Below, piece after piece: positions 24,001 through 36,062 of a stretch of DNA of 64,000 nucleotides. Positions within the stretch are counted from its first letter, which is position 1. Every line of letters starts with the position of its first letter. The translations under genes and the position numbers were made by a program. The notes under the pieces are model-generated. The model did no database searches. It was given only the letters and a program-made list of their open reading frames with translations, and was not told where the DNA came from. The DNA is from Brasenia schreberi (Eukaryota > Streptophyta > Magnoliopsida > Nymphaeales > Cabombaceae): positions 18,141,501 through 18,205,500 of the forward strand of contig JAYKKT010000061.1 of the NCBI GenBank assembly GCA_036023115.1. The letters run 5' to 3'.

Positions 24001-24291
24001 GTGAATCAGATACAAGAGTTGCTGTACCGGGCTTGACATGTGCTCCGGTTCTGGGCTCTTCTTAGCTCTCCTGGTCCTGTCTTGATCGGGCCAAGCCGCT
24101 TTGGGGTTTCAAAACGTGTTTAAAAGGTTTTCAAAAGCTATATTATATATTTTTGAAATACAGAGTTTAAAACATATATACAGGGTTGTCTGGAAGGCTC
24201 CTGGGTTTCCAGACTTAAAAATGGCCCTTTGGGGCTGCTTTTACAAAACCAGGTTTGTTTAAGGAATTCGTGGGATTTCGGGGTGTTTACA
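21019..24291 (-). mobile_element. Solo LTR Y inserted in LTR X
   Basis: This 3,273-bp LTR runs on the reverse strand from TGTAAACACCCC at 24291 to TCTATA at 21019 (normally TCTACA). It is flanked by GAGTC and GGGTC and has no internal region. It contains the U3 hexamer block, CCTAA tract, TATTTAAA (23051-23058), GTAAGT (22334-22339), five tandem units (about 21595-22110) and the inverted repeat (21117-21136). Recombination between the two LTRs of an inserted element would leave such a solo copy. Confidence 0.85.
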
Positions 24292-26858
24292 GGGTCTTTA
24301 AAATGCGATTGCATGTTTTAGATCACGTGGATTTGCACGTGCCTAAGTCTTTTCTTTTATCCCTTTTCGGGCCACCTAGTTTGTGTGTTATGAACACTCC
24401 ACTACATGGGCGAATTCGAGCGGGGCTTGCTTTGATGCAAATATGCGTCCTACCTCGTGGTATGGCATAGATGCAATGCAAACTCACGCTACTCCAAAGG
24501 GAAAACCCGAAATGTAAAGACGATACTGAAGGGAAATAACCGAAGGGAAATAACCGAAGGGAGATACGTATATAGATTATGTATATGATCCCTTACTCGG
24601 GTCTTGCAAATAAGAGTGAAGGCTCAATGTGGGTGCGTGCTTGAATTGAAAGACAACGCACCCAACTTAAGCAAAACCCTTCGAAAATGTATTGGGGGCT
24701 GATTAGGCCCATGTGTGTTCAAAATCGTGCACAACTAAGAGAGTGCACGTGTGTGGATGTGCCAAGCCACGTTATTACAAGCGGGGGGACACTATGCTCC
24801 GTTATTACAACCCCGTATCAAATTAAATCTCAAGCAAGTATACAACTAAAGACCGAGTTTAGGCACTTACGAGTAGCTGGTCCGTAGAGGCCTTGCTTGA
24901 GCGTGGGCTTGGCCTTCACCTTGGGCTGCAAACGGGAGCTCCGCGAGGGTGAATGACAAAGGGTGCTGGCCGGCTGCAAGTGGGGCGCGGGATAGGCGCC
25001 TTGAAGGTGGCCGGCTGCAAGTGGGTGTCGCCTTGATGTGGGGGATTAAAGGGGCTGGGCCAAGTGAATATGTAGGGTCACGAATGGAGAGTATAGAGTG
25101 TTAGGGAATATGCACCTAAGGGGAGTTTAAGGGAAGGCCGAATGGGAGTCCTAGGGGAAAAGAGATGGTTGGCCGGGTGTAGTTGGGGTAGTTAGGTAGT
25201 GGCAAATGGCTGGGGCGGCTAAGGTTTGGCCGAGTGGGAGTGGTGGCGGCGAGTGGCTGATGTGTAGGTACGGTGGTGGTATGGTGGGTGGCTGGGAGTG
25301 GAGAGGGAGTAGAGAAGGAGCTAGGTAGAGTGTGGGGTACTTACCGAATGGAGAGAAGAGGGCACTCGGCTGGAAAGGAGGAGGGCAGGTAGTGATGCTC
25401 GGCCGGGAGGTGGTGAAGATGGCGGCGCAAGTGGTGGTGGAATGGAGGGATGGTGGTGGTGCAGGCGGAACAGGTGGGGCAGGTGGAGCAGGTTCGGCTG
25501 GGCTGGGAAGAGTGGTCCCGGCTGGGCTTGGGGAAGGCGTCTCTAGCTAGGAAAACCCGCCCCAAGAGGGGGGGTTTATATAGGGAGTTGGGTAGGTCGG
25601 TTAGGGTTGGGTTTGGGGTAGTGGTTAGGTGGTTTAGGTAGGGTGGTATGAAGATAAGGTGGGCTGGAAAGGGTAGGGCCAGATATTTTAAAAACTAGTG
25701 GTTTGGGTAGATTGTGGGCTAGGGGTGGTTTAGGGGTTTAGGGCTAGGTTAGGTGGTTGGGTTTTAGGGTGAGGTTTAGTGAGCTAGGTTAGGTGATTAG
25801 GCTAGGTTTAGGCTAGGTTTAGGGAAATTAACCTAGGTTTAGGGAAGGATTAGGGAAGTGGGTTAGGTGATTAGGTTGGGATTAGGCCGGGATTAGGGAA
25901 GTGGGTTAGGTGATTAGGCTCAGATTAGGGATGGATTAGGGTGGAAGGCTAGGATTAGGTGTTTTGGGTTAGGATTAGGGTGGAAGGCTAGGATTAGGTG
26001 TTTTGGGTTAGGTTTAGGTGAAGGAGCTCCCTTTGCATGGCCCATAGACCTTAACCACCTCATGTTGGTGCAGCCCTAGGTTAGGTTTTGCCTAATTACA
26101 AGCTTAAACCCACTCAATTAGGCTAACCCACATGATTAACCCCAAACTTGACACACAAGTCAAGCTTAATTACAACACTCTTGATATTATCTATCCCCAC
26201 TCTCTCTCATGCCCATAATCCCACGTGAATTTCAAGTGGGCCCCACCTCCATTTATGAGAAGGTGATGTGGGCCATGGATATGGATATTGGATTGGATCT
26301 CTGGATCCAAATCCAAATCCAAGTCCACATATGGGTTTGGATTGGGATCTGGATATATATGGTCCAAATCCAATCCAAACTAAACTCTGACTCCTTCGAG
26401 ATGGGTTCGAAGCGGACGATTTGTATGGGGCCTGACAACATCAGTACTCCGTCTGCGTTGGGTCTTCGCCAACATGGTCGTCCGCCTCCGTTTCTGCCTT
26501 CCGGAGATGACTTCAAATGACATTTTGATAAGAACAGGGTCATGGACGTTCGAGATCCTGGGGGTGTGAATTTGATACAAGAGTTGCTGTGCCGGGCTCG
26601 ACATGTGCTCCGGTTCCGGGCTCTTCTTAGCTCTCCTGGTCCTGTCTTGATCGGGCCAAGCCACTTCGGGGTTTCAAAAACGTGTTTTAACAGGTTTTCA
26701 AAAGCCATATTATATATTTTTGAAATATGAAGTTTAAAACATATATACAGGGTTGTCTGGAAGGCTCCTGGGTTTCCAAACTCAAAAATGGCCCTTTGGG
26801 GCTGCTTTTACAAAACCAGATTTGTTTAAGAAATTTGTGGGATTTCAGGGTGTTTACA
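24292..26858 (-). repeat. LTR X (5' LTR of M3), U3-side part
   Basis: It starts TGTAAACACC at 26858 on the reverse strand and continues to the Y insertion. A TATA-like TATATAAA is at 25575-25582 and GTAAGT at 24865-24870. The tandem region has collapsed to one unit (about 24595-24660), against five in Y and M1. A near-duplicate 40-base stretch of the CCTAA tract occurs at 25940-26010. Confidence 0.88.
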
Positions 26859-29800
26859 GTATAGTTCCCAAAGTTCTTGTTTTACAAAAACCCAAAAAAA
26901 TCGAAAATTTGGAAAACACCAAAAAGATTTTGTATATAGCTGCTCCTGGTAGGACTTTGGCAAAAGAAAAGGATTTTGAAAGAAACGTCGTCTGCATAGC
27001 CAGACCAAAAATTTCGAAATCACTTGAAAATCTGAGTACAAAACCAGGTCTTTTTGAAAACCACGCATCAACTTCCCTCGGGTCTATAACCCACGAGAAT
27101 GATTGAGGCCCAGAAGTGGATCCCCTCGAGGAAGATCCCACTTCTAAGCTCCCAGAATTTCATAAAATTCTCGATTTTGAAAGACCTTCCCAATTAGTAG
27201 GAGGAGATTTCATAGAGGTGAACCTAGGGGATGATTCCAATCCCAAAACCATCAAAATAGGTGCATGCTTGCATGAAACTGAAAGATTAGCATTCATTGC
27301 ATTTCTATGGACCTATTTAGATGTGTTTGCATGGACGTATGAAGACATGCCGGGCATAGATCCCAGCATTGTCGAGCATCGTCTTCCCTTAGATGCAGGT
27401 GTAAAACCCATAAAGCAGAAGCTTAGGAAAATACACCTGGATGTACACACGCAAGTCAAAGAGGGTTTAGAAGATCTGTTAAAAGCCAGATTTATAAAAC
27501 CCATTGCGTATTTTGATTGGTTGTCAAATATCGTTGTAGTTCGAAAAACCAATGAGAAAATTCGAATATGCATCGATTTCAGAAACCTGAATAAAGCCAC
27601 TCCAAAGGATAATTATCCTTTACCAAACATAGATTTGATAGTCGATAGTACTGCAAATCATGAAATGTTTTCGTTTATGGATGGCTATTCAGGCTATAAT
27701 CAAATCAAACTAAGTCCACGAGATCAGGGTAAGACCGCCTTCACAACCCCATGGGGCACGTACTGCTATACAGTCATGCCCTTTGGTTTGAAAAATGCCG
27801 GCGCAACATACCAACGAGCCATGACCACGATCTTCCATGATCAGATTCATGAGCTCGTAGAAGTGTATGTAGATGATCTCTTGGCAAAATCCAAAACCCG
27901 ATGCACTCATATCGAATGTTTGCAAAAGATTTTCGAAAGGCTTAGGCTTTACAAAGTAAAGCTAAACCCTCAAAAATGTGTATTCGGGGTAGAATCAGGG
28001 AAGCTTCTGGGCTTTATGGTGAGCCAAAGGGGTATAGAAGTCGACCCCTCTAAGTGTCGAGCCATCATAGACATGGCTCCACCCTCCAATCTCACTCAAA
28101 TCCGTAGCCTCCATGGTCGTTTACAATCCGTTCGCCGATTCATATCGAATCCGGCGACTAGATGCGAACCCTTCAACAAATTGTTGAGGAAGGGCACGAA
28201 ATTCTTATGGGATGATGAATGCCAGAAGTCCTTCGAGAGACTGAAGGCATACTTGGTCAATCCCGTCGTTTTGAAACCTCCAAAGCAAGGAAAACCGCTT
28301 TTACTTTACATCTTCGTGCATGCGAATGCTTTAGGAGCCCTGTTGGCTCAATACGAGGATGACACCCATAAGGAGTATGCCATCTATTACATTTCGAAAA
28401 CTCTCTTGGCTTATGAACGAAATTATCAAGCCATGGAGAAGACGTGCTTGGCCCTAGTCTGGGCCTGCCAGAAATTCAGACACTATTTTCTCGATCATGA
28501 GATCTGGATAGTGTCCAAGCTTGATCCAATCAAGCACTTGTTCGAAAAACCCATTCTCATGGGTAGATTGGGAAAATGGCAACTCCTTCTAATGGAGTAT
28601 GATCTGAAATACCATCACCAGATCTCCATTAAGGGGCAAGCCCTAGCAGATTACGTGGCTGAGTTCCCCTTAGAGGACGCATATCCCACACTTGTTGAAA
28701 TGCCTGATGAAGGCATATTACAAAACCATTTTCAAAACCACATATTGGCAAATTCTTTCGAAAACCAAGTGTGGAAGATGCACTTCGATGGGGCACGAAA
28801 CCAACGAGGGGCTGGTGCTGGGATCATCCTCATCTCCCCTGAAAAGGGCGAGATTCCTATAGCAGTCCGCTTAGATTTCGAATGTTCCAACAACATAGCT
28901 GAGTATGAAGCACTCATACAAGGCTTAAGGATTTTGAAAACTCTAGGGGCATCATGCATCGAGGTCTTTGGAGATTCGCTCCTTGTCATAAACTAGGTTT
29001 TGAAAATTTGGCAAGTACGTAATGAAAAACTACTTCCATATCACGAGTTGGCCACTCGATTGGTCCAGTCCTTCCAGTCGTGCAAACTCACACACGTAGG
29101 AAGAGAGGACAATGGCATCGCCGATGCCCTCTCCTGCTTGGGTTCAGCCCTAAAGGTCGATCCCATTTCAGGGATCCGATCTTTAGAAATATGGCATGCG
29201 CCCAACCCATCCACACACGACCTGGATATTTGCCAAAATAACCCAGAGTCTATCGAAAAACCCTGGTTTTATGACATAAAACAGTTTTTAGAAAATGGGG
29301 GATTCGCCGAGGATGCCACATCCAAAGATAAGGCATTCATTCGTAAGATTTCGACCCGATACACCATTCTGGGTGGGGTTTTATACAAAAAAAGTTTCAC
29401 CGGCATTCTGCTTAGGTGTATCGACCTAGAGGAGGCTAGGATAGTGATGCATGAATTCCACGATGGAGAATGTGGAGGTCATGTTAATGCCAACATGATG
29501 GCAATGAAAATACCTAGAGGGGCTATTTTTGGTCCACCCTGAAAAAGGATTGCCACGATCATGTCAGGAAGTGTCATCCATGTCAAGTGCATGGGCACGC
29601 CATTCATATCCCTTCATCTGCATTGCATTCCATGGTCAGCCCCTGGCCATTTACCATGTGGGCGTTTGACATCGTAGGCCCAATATTTCCAAAAGCCTCG
29701 AATGGGCATCAGTTTATTTTAGCAACCACGGAGTATTTCTCCAAGTGGGTGGAAGCCATATCCCTAACCAACATGCTGGGGCAACATGTGGTGGCATTCA

Positions 29801-30510
29801 TCCGAAGGAATATCTTGGCTCAATTTGGGGTTCCACGAGACCTTGTGTCTGATAATGGTACCCCATTCAAGAACGAGCGGATGGTTAAGTTGTGCAACAC
29901 GTATGGCATAACTCACCACTTCTCTTCGCCCTACTACCCTCAAGGCAACGGCCAAGCTGAAGCCACAAACAAGACTCTCATTAGCATAATCGAGAAAACC
30001 TTAGAGAAGGATAGGATGTGGCACGAGAAGCTGGATGAAGCCTTATGGGCTTATAGGACTTCCATCCGATCTCCCACGAATGCCACACCATTCGAGTTGG
30101 TCTATGGCACAAACGCCATTCTCCCCATTCATACCCAACTGCATTCATTCCATACATCCATTGCACTCGACCTCCCCCTAGAGACGCTTCAGCATGCTAG
30201 GATGGCCGAACTAGATTTGCTAGATGAGAAGCGACTCCTTGCCATGGATCATGCTCATGCATACCGGCAAAGGATAGCTTGACATTATGGCAAACACATG
30301 AGACCTCGCCACTTTGAAGTGGGGGATCTAGTCTTGAAAATCATCCACTATCGTGGCCCACATTCGCTCGAAAAATGGCGCCCCAAGTGGGATGGACCCT
30401 ATGTTGTACGAGCAACCACCACGAACAATTCGTATTGGTTGATCGATGTAGAAGGTAGGAATTTAACAGATCCTATCAATATTCAATACTTAAAGAAGTA
30501 TCATGTATAG
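26859..30510 (+). pseudogene. pol: E2 pol: linker, RT, RNase H, aRNH, integrase (four breaks)
   Basis: The frame resumes in the linker after M3. It encodes RT (MPFGLKN, YVDDLLAKSK), gypsy RNase H, aRNH (MHFDGA, AEYEAL, FGDSLL) and integrase, with the DNGTPFKNER segment and C-terminal GPYVV, ending at the stop 30508-30510. CGA to TGA lies at 27104-27106, CAG to TAG at 28994-28996 inside aRNH, and CGA to TGA at 30280-30282 near the integrase C-terminus. A one-base loss near 29516-29521 shifts the integrase zinc-finger region. The same CGA to TGA in integrase also occurs in M4. Confidence 0.88.
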
Positions 30511-31683
30511 GATTTGTATTAAATTCCAGTTTTCGAAAATTTTAGGGATAACTGCCTTGAGACATGTGAATAAGGTGCAAAGGCAAAATCGTGTGACCCT
30601 AAGTGAGAGAATTCGCACTTGTAAAAGAGTGGAGTCTTCAAAATCGTGGTTGCATTTCAAAATCCTTCTTCTTACAAAGAAAGGCCTAGTTCAACATAGC
30701 AAGATACTTGCAAGTAGTACGTGCTATTTCTAAATAGGCTGATCTGGGATGGATCGAGTGTAGGCTTGGGATAAGTCTTCCCCTCTTCCCTTCTGCTTCC
30801 AAAAGGAAAAACACGGCCCAAACAAAGGGAATTTCCCGTTCAAAAGGCTCTTTCCCAAAAGAAAGAAACCAGAATTCAAAAGAAAAATCGATTCTCTAGT
30901 GAAAAAGAGGGATTAAAGAAAAAATACTCCCAAAGGGAGACCCGTGATGGAAAAAGGAAAAAAAGAGGCCAAAGAGCTCAAAAAGAGCAGTTTTCCGCCT
31001 TCTATGCCTTAAACCACGGGACGCTCCAGAAGGGACCGTGGTATCTCTTTCCCATCCTTGGCTTATCCCAAGCTAAAGCATGGTTCATTTCGAGGAATCC
31101 TAAAGTAAAAATAGGATTTACTTACTTGAATTTCATCTTGTTTGAGAATTCAACGTTTCGAGTAAGGCGTAGGAATTTGAAATATAGCTTGTTTTCTTAT
31201 AAAACCTCCACTAGATAAGTGAGTGTTAAGACTCAAACAAGGGCAAACACGAAGAGCTCGACATCCTTAGGATCGAGACTCAAGACAGTTGTCCCTTTTG
31301 TAAATAGTTTTTGTAAATAAATTTTGAAAATCGAACATCGAACAGCATAGGATTTGCTCACTTGGAGCAGTAGGCCTTGTAAGTCTCTAGTGTTCGACCA
31401 CATTTGGTCTCTGGGAGGTCGCCACTCTTGGCACCACACCCATGTCTTGCATCTGCATTCCACGCATGACACCTACATAAACATAATCCCATTTAGGACT
31501 AGATTCCGTAACATATCCCTTTGGCATGATATCTCCTCCTACCAGAATTTATAAATTGAGACTTTGCTGAAAATGGGGATGATCCCATATTCTTCGTGGC
31601 TAGACCTGGGGAGACATTGAAAGGGGTGTTTGTCATCTTTGCCCTTATCCAAATCGATTTGGACAAGGTCAAAGAGGGGCATC
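30511..31683 (+). other. E2 3' untranslated region
   Basis: No supported gene. It contains the conserved stems at 30927-30939 (CTCCC/GGGAG) and 31013-31042 (ACCACGG/CCGTGGT). It ends in the purine-rich AAAGAGGGGCATC just before the 3' LTR. Confidence 0.78.
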
Positions 31684-33880
31684 TATAAACACCCCGAAAT
31701 CCCACGAATTTCTCAAATCCATCTGGTTTTGTAAAAGCAGCCCCAAAGGGCTATTTTGAGTCTGGAAACCCAGGAGCCTTCCAGACAACCCTGTACATAT
31801 GTTTTGAACTTTGTATTTCAAAGATGTATAATATGGCTTTTAAAAACCTTTTAAAACACGTTTTTGAAACCCCGAAGCAGCTTGGCCAGATCCAGACAGG
31901 ACCAGGAAAGCTAAGGAGAGCCCAGAACTGGAGCACATGTCGAGCCCGGCACAGTAACTCTCGTATTGAATCCACCCCCCCAGGATCTCGAACGTCCAAG
32001 ACCCTGTTATCATCAAAACATCCTTTGAAGTCATCTCCGGAAGGCGAAAACAGAGGCGGACGATCATGTTGGCGAAGACCCAATGTAGACGGAGTACTGA
32101 TGCTGTCAGACCCCGGACAAACCGTTCGTTTCGAACATAGCTCGAAGGAGTCAGAGTTCAGTTTGGATCGAATCTGGACCATATATATCCAGATCCCAAT
32201 CCAAACTCATGTATGGACTTAGATTTGGATTTGGATCCAGAGATCCAATCCAATATCCATATCCATGGCCCACATCACCTTCTCATAAATGGAGGTGGGG
32301 CCCACTTGAAATTCACGTGGGATTATGGGCATGAGAGAGAGTGGGGGAGGATAAGATCAAGTGTGTGTTGTAATTAAGCTTGACTTGTGTGTCAAGTTTG
32401 GGGTTAATCATGTGGGTTAGCCTAATTAAGTGGGTTTAGCTTGTAATTAGCCAAAACCTAACCTAGGGCTGCACCAACATGATATGATTAGGGTCCATGG
32501 GTCATGCAAAGGGAGCTCCTTCACCTAAACCTAACCAAAAACACCTAATCCTAGCCTTCTACCCTAATCCTATCCTAATCTGAGCCTAATCACCTAACCC
32601 ACTTCCCTAATCCCGGCCTAATCCCAACCTAATCACCTAACCCACTTCCCTAATCCTTCCCTAAACCTAGGTTAATTTTCCTAAGCCTAACCTAATCCTA
32701 GCCTAATCAGCCCCTAATACATAAATATAAATATATACTTTAATTTTCGTAGGGTTTTGCTTAAGTTGGGTGTGTTGTCTTTCAATTCAAGCACTCACAC
32801 ACATTGAGCCTTCGCTCTTATTTGAAAGACCCAAGTAAGGGCCGAGCTATACTATTTGGGTTATCATTTCATGTCGTGTGCGTAAGTCTTTCAATTCAAG
32901 CACTCACACACATTGAGACTTCGCTCTTATTTGAAAGACCCAAGTAAGGGCCGAGCTATACTATTTGGGTTTTCATTTCATGTCGTGTGTGTAAGTCTTT
33001 CAATTCAAGCACTCACACACATTGAGCCTTCGCTCTTATTTGAAAGACCCAAGTAAGGGCCGTGTTATACTATTTGGGTTTAATTTCATGTTGTGTGCGT
33101 AGTACTTCAATTCAAGCACTCACACACATTGAGTTTTCTCTCTTATTCCCAAGACCTTAATCAAGGCCATACTGCAAGTTATATTTGGGCTTTATTTCAT
33201 GTCGTGTGTGTAAGTCTTTCAATTCAAGCATGCACCCACATTGAGCCTTCGCTCTTATTTTCAAAGACCCAAGTAAGGGCACGTATATACCCTATATACA
33301 TATCTCCCTTCGGCATTTACATTACAAGTCATTTACCTTCGTTTATTTCCCTTCGGCATTGTCTTTACATTCGGGTTTTCCCTTTGGAGTAGCATGAGTC
33401 TGCATTGCATCTACGCCATACAATGAGGTAGGACGCATATTGCATCAAAGCAAGCCCCGTACTCCCGCTCAAAATTCGCCCCATGTAGTGGAGTGTTCAT
33501 AACACACACTTAGGAGGCCCATCAAGGGATAAAAAGAAAGACTTAGGCACGTGCAAATCCATGTGATCTAAAATCTGCAATCGTATCTAAAAGACCCGAA
33601 TTAGACACCTTGAACCGCTTCGTAGGCTTTCTATACCCTAAAACTCGATTTTTCAAAGCATACAGACTGACCCTTGCGCATCGGTGCAAGAAGGTCTGCG
33701 ACGACAAGAGCTCACTTGCTCACAGTCGCCACGATTAGAAGTCAGCTTAAAATATATCTTCGCTAGCTTAGGTAAGCTAGCTGGCACGCCCTGTTTATAT
33801 AAATAGGCCTTAGACACACGAGAGAATCTACTCCAGGCCCTGAGAAGCCAGAGGGAGGCGGGGATTTTCGCGCGTCTACA
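31684..33880 (+). repeat. E2 3' LTR (2,197 bp, short form)
   Basis: It starts TATAAACACC (TG changed to TA) and ends TCTACA. It has the same internal deletion as the E2 5' LTR, joining the CCTAA tract to the post-donor region at GCCTAATCA (32701-32709). It therefore lacks the usual TATA box and GTAAGT, but an AT-rich ATAAATAT segment follows the junction. Five tandem units lie at about 32780-33290 and the inverted repeat at 33762-33781. Confidence 0.9.
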
Positions 33881-35805
33881 AACATGATGGGCGCTTTTGC
33901 ACCTATAGACGCCACTTGGGTCGATAGGGACTCCGGGGTTATGTTTGAGCTAACCTTGGCTCTTTCTAGAATTTTCTCTAAATCAAGTCTATGCCTAGGT
34001 GAGGTTTGTATCAACTCTAGGATGGACATGTTAATAGGAATCTTTGAAAGATGATTTTTGAAATCATACAACGCTAAAACAACTTTGCCTTTGTCCGCTT
34101 TTGGCGAGACTCTAGGGATACATGCTTTGGAGGGGCCAGGTATACTGACCACCTTTTTAGCATTTTGTAGATGTGGGGGTTGATAGATCCTTTCGGACCT
34201 AGTCACCTCCCCCACGATCAACCTAGGGCTCGCGCCTATTGTGGCTATATTCGTGTGCTTTGGAGCACCTTGAATTTTTAAAACTGGTTTAACCGGGGAC
34301 GAAACTCTGGGTGGTCCCCGGATCACTACTTGGGCGAGTTTCCTATGAAGGATGGGAGTAGATGCACAAGTAGTAAAACCAGAATGACATGCATGCACCG
34401 AACTCTTTGAAATCATGAGAGCACATACCTCTTTGCCCTTCCCACTGGTACTTCCATGTTTAGGGAAGGGTTCTTTAAAGATAGCTTGGGTAGGCTCTGG
34501 TTCCTCAGTGACCTGGAGCCGACCTTCTGCTATCAAGTTCTCAATTTTCTTAAGTAGGGAGAAACACTGCTTTGTATCATGGCCTTTGAGCCGATGATAC
34601 TTACAGAATCGGTTTAAAAATCCCCCTTTGGAAGTGATTCCCTTAGGAATTTCGAAGAGTTCGATCATTCCTTGGTCAAGTAGGAGGTCTAGGACCTCCG
34701 ACACAGGTTGTGCCAACGAAGTATACTCCCGTTTTTCAAAGGGTTTTTGTAAATTTTTCTCCCTTTTATTTTCAAACTTTTCAAAATTTTTAGAAGTGCT
34801 CACCGGGCTTGGATCCACCCAGACATTGGCGACTTTGTGGGGTTTTGCCCCTTTGTCCATGGTGGGTAACCCGTAGGTTTCGGGTTTATCCAAGCGAGTT
34901 TTCGAAACCACACTCCCTTTCCATAAATGATCGTAGACGCCTTTCTTCAAATTTGTTTAAAAAAGGGATGCCTTTTTAATCAACTTATGGAAAGTTGAGA
35001 TTTCGTGAAGGGAGAGAAGGGTTTTCAACTCATTTCTAAAGTTATCCAGGATGAGCATGACTGCGCATCCTTCAGATATTGGTTCTCAAACTTGCCCAAG
35101 GAGGGACCTCCATCGAACAATGAAGGCATGCACGTCTTCATTTATGCCTTGCTTCGTATCACTTAATGTGTTTAAAATGGGCGTGACTTCTACATTATGC
35201 GAGAATCTCTACATAAAGCAGTTCGCTAACTCTTCAAAAGTAACAAACTGGCTAAGATCGTAGGAAGCTAGCCATTTGGAAGCTGTGCCTTTGAGGGATA
35301 AAGGGAACCAATACACCCATTTCATCGAGTCTTTTTTCTTATGGGCTCGACGAGAGAAAAGTTGCAAGTGAGACCTAGGGTCTCCTGTGCCATCATACTA
35401 ATGGAAATTCGGTATTTCATCGTCGTTGTCTGTTTCATAGTCTAAAGGAAGAAAATCAAACAAGAGGTAGTTTCTTTTCTCTTTGTTTTGCCCTTTCAGC
35501 AGCTGCTATAGGGCTTTACGATCCTTGTGAGTGAAGGATTTGTGGTATTGGTTGCCTTCCATTGCGGAGGTCTCCTTGTGTTTTTGAGTTTTTTCAAATT
35601 TCTTTTTGGCCTTTGGTTCACCATGTGACGAACATGAATCAGTTGCTTCAGCCTCTTGGCTAAGAGCAGCAATGTTGGCCTCAAAGTCCCTTCTTAACTC
35701 CTCGATTTCTTCTTTTTGATCTCGGGTTTTCAAAAATTTCCTAGAATGAGAACTTGATGCGCATGAGGCATGGCTAGACACTTGTTGGGAGCCTGGACTT
35801 GACAT
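33881..35805 (-). pseudogene. gag: M2 gag and start of protease, decayed
   Basis: The reverse-strand ATG at 35805 begins MSSPGSQQVSSHASC. The glutamate-rich segment, a broken gag domain, the zinc-knuckle-like CKYHRLKGHDTKQC and the region leading into protease follow, up to the E2 insertion. Stops occur near 35508 and 34952, with frame changes between, and residues differ from the other copies at many sites, as expected of an older insertion. Confidence 0.86.
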
Positions 35806-36062
35806 GGCTCTGATGCTTTCAAAACGCAACTATGAAAATGCAACAAAAAAGAGTTAAAACACTTTTTCTTGAAAAAAATTTCAAGAGGTCTGTTTATTTG
35901 AATCGACTTTTCTTAAGACCCACGTCCCATTATTACAACCCCATATCAAAATTGAATTGAATATAAGAGGAGTAAGGTGAAAACCGAATTTTAAACACTT
36001 ACAATGATTCAGCTTTTCTCTCCAATCCGCTCATGCTTGGGCTTGTGTTCCACCTTGGCAGC
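35806..36062 (-). mobile_element. M2 leader and LTR remnant, PBS lost
   Basis: The leader runs to GTCCCA at 35924-35929, the first part of the PBS region, then jumps at 35930 to LTR sequence from the middle of an LTR (TTATTACAACCCC, then ACTTAC, the complement of GTAAGT). At 36063 another LTR end, TGTAGACACG, begins. I read this as a deletion removing the PBS and LTR end, followed by insertion of LTR Z. Confidence 0.65.

Larger units (their letters stand above)
16791..26858 (-). mobile_element. M3: truncated reverse element nested in E2
   Basis: On the reverse strand there is a 5' LTR (X, in two parts), PBS, gag-protease and the first part of pol. The element is then cut at 16791 where it meets E2 gag. 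Its right end, GGTGTTTACA, is followed at 26859 by E2 pol-linker sequence starting GTATA. The rest of M3 pol, its 3' LTR and the E2 protease are all missing, consistent with one deletion spanning the left junction. Confidence 0.85.
14401..33880 (+). mobile_element. E2: forward Tat-group element nested in M2, with M3 inside
   Basis: E2 starts TGTAAACACC at 14401 and ends TCTACA at 33880. Both ends are flanked by AACAT (14396-14400 and 33881-33885), a perfect 5-bp target duplication, and the M2 protease sequence is continuous across the pair. The visible order is truncated 5' LTR, gag fragment, the M3 insertion, pol, 3' UTR and 3' LTR. The 5' LTR end, PBS, gag start and protease have been deleted. 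Confidence 0.93.
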
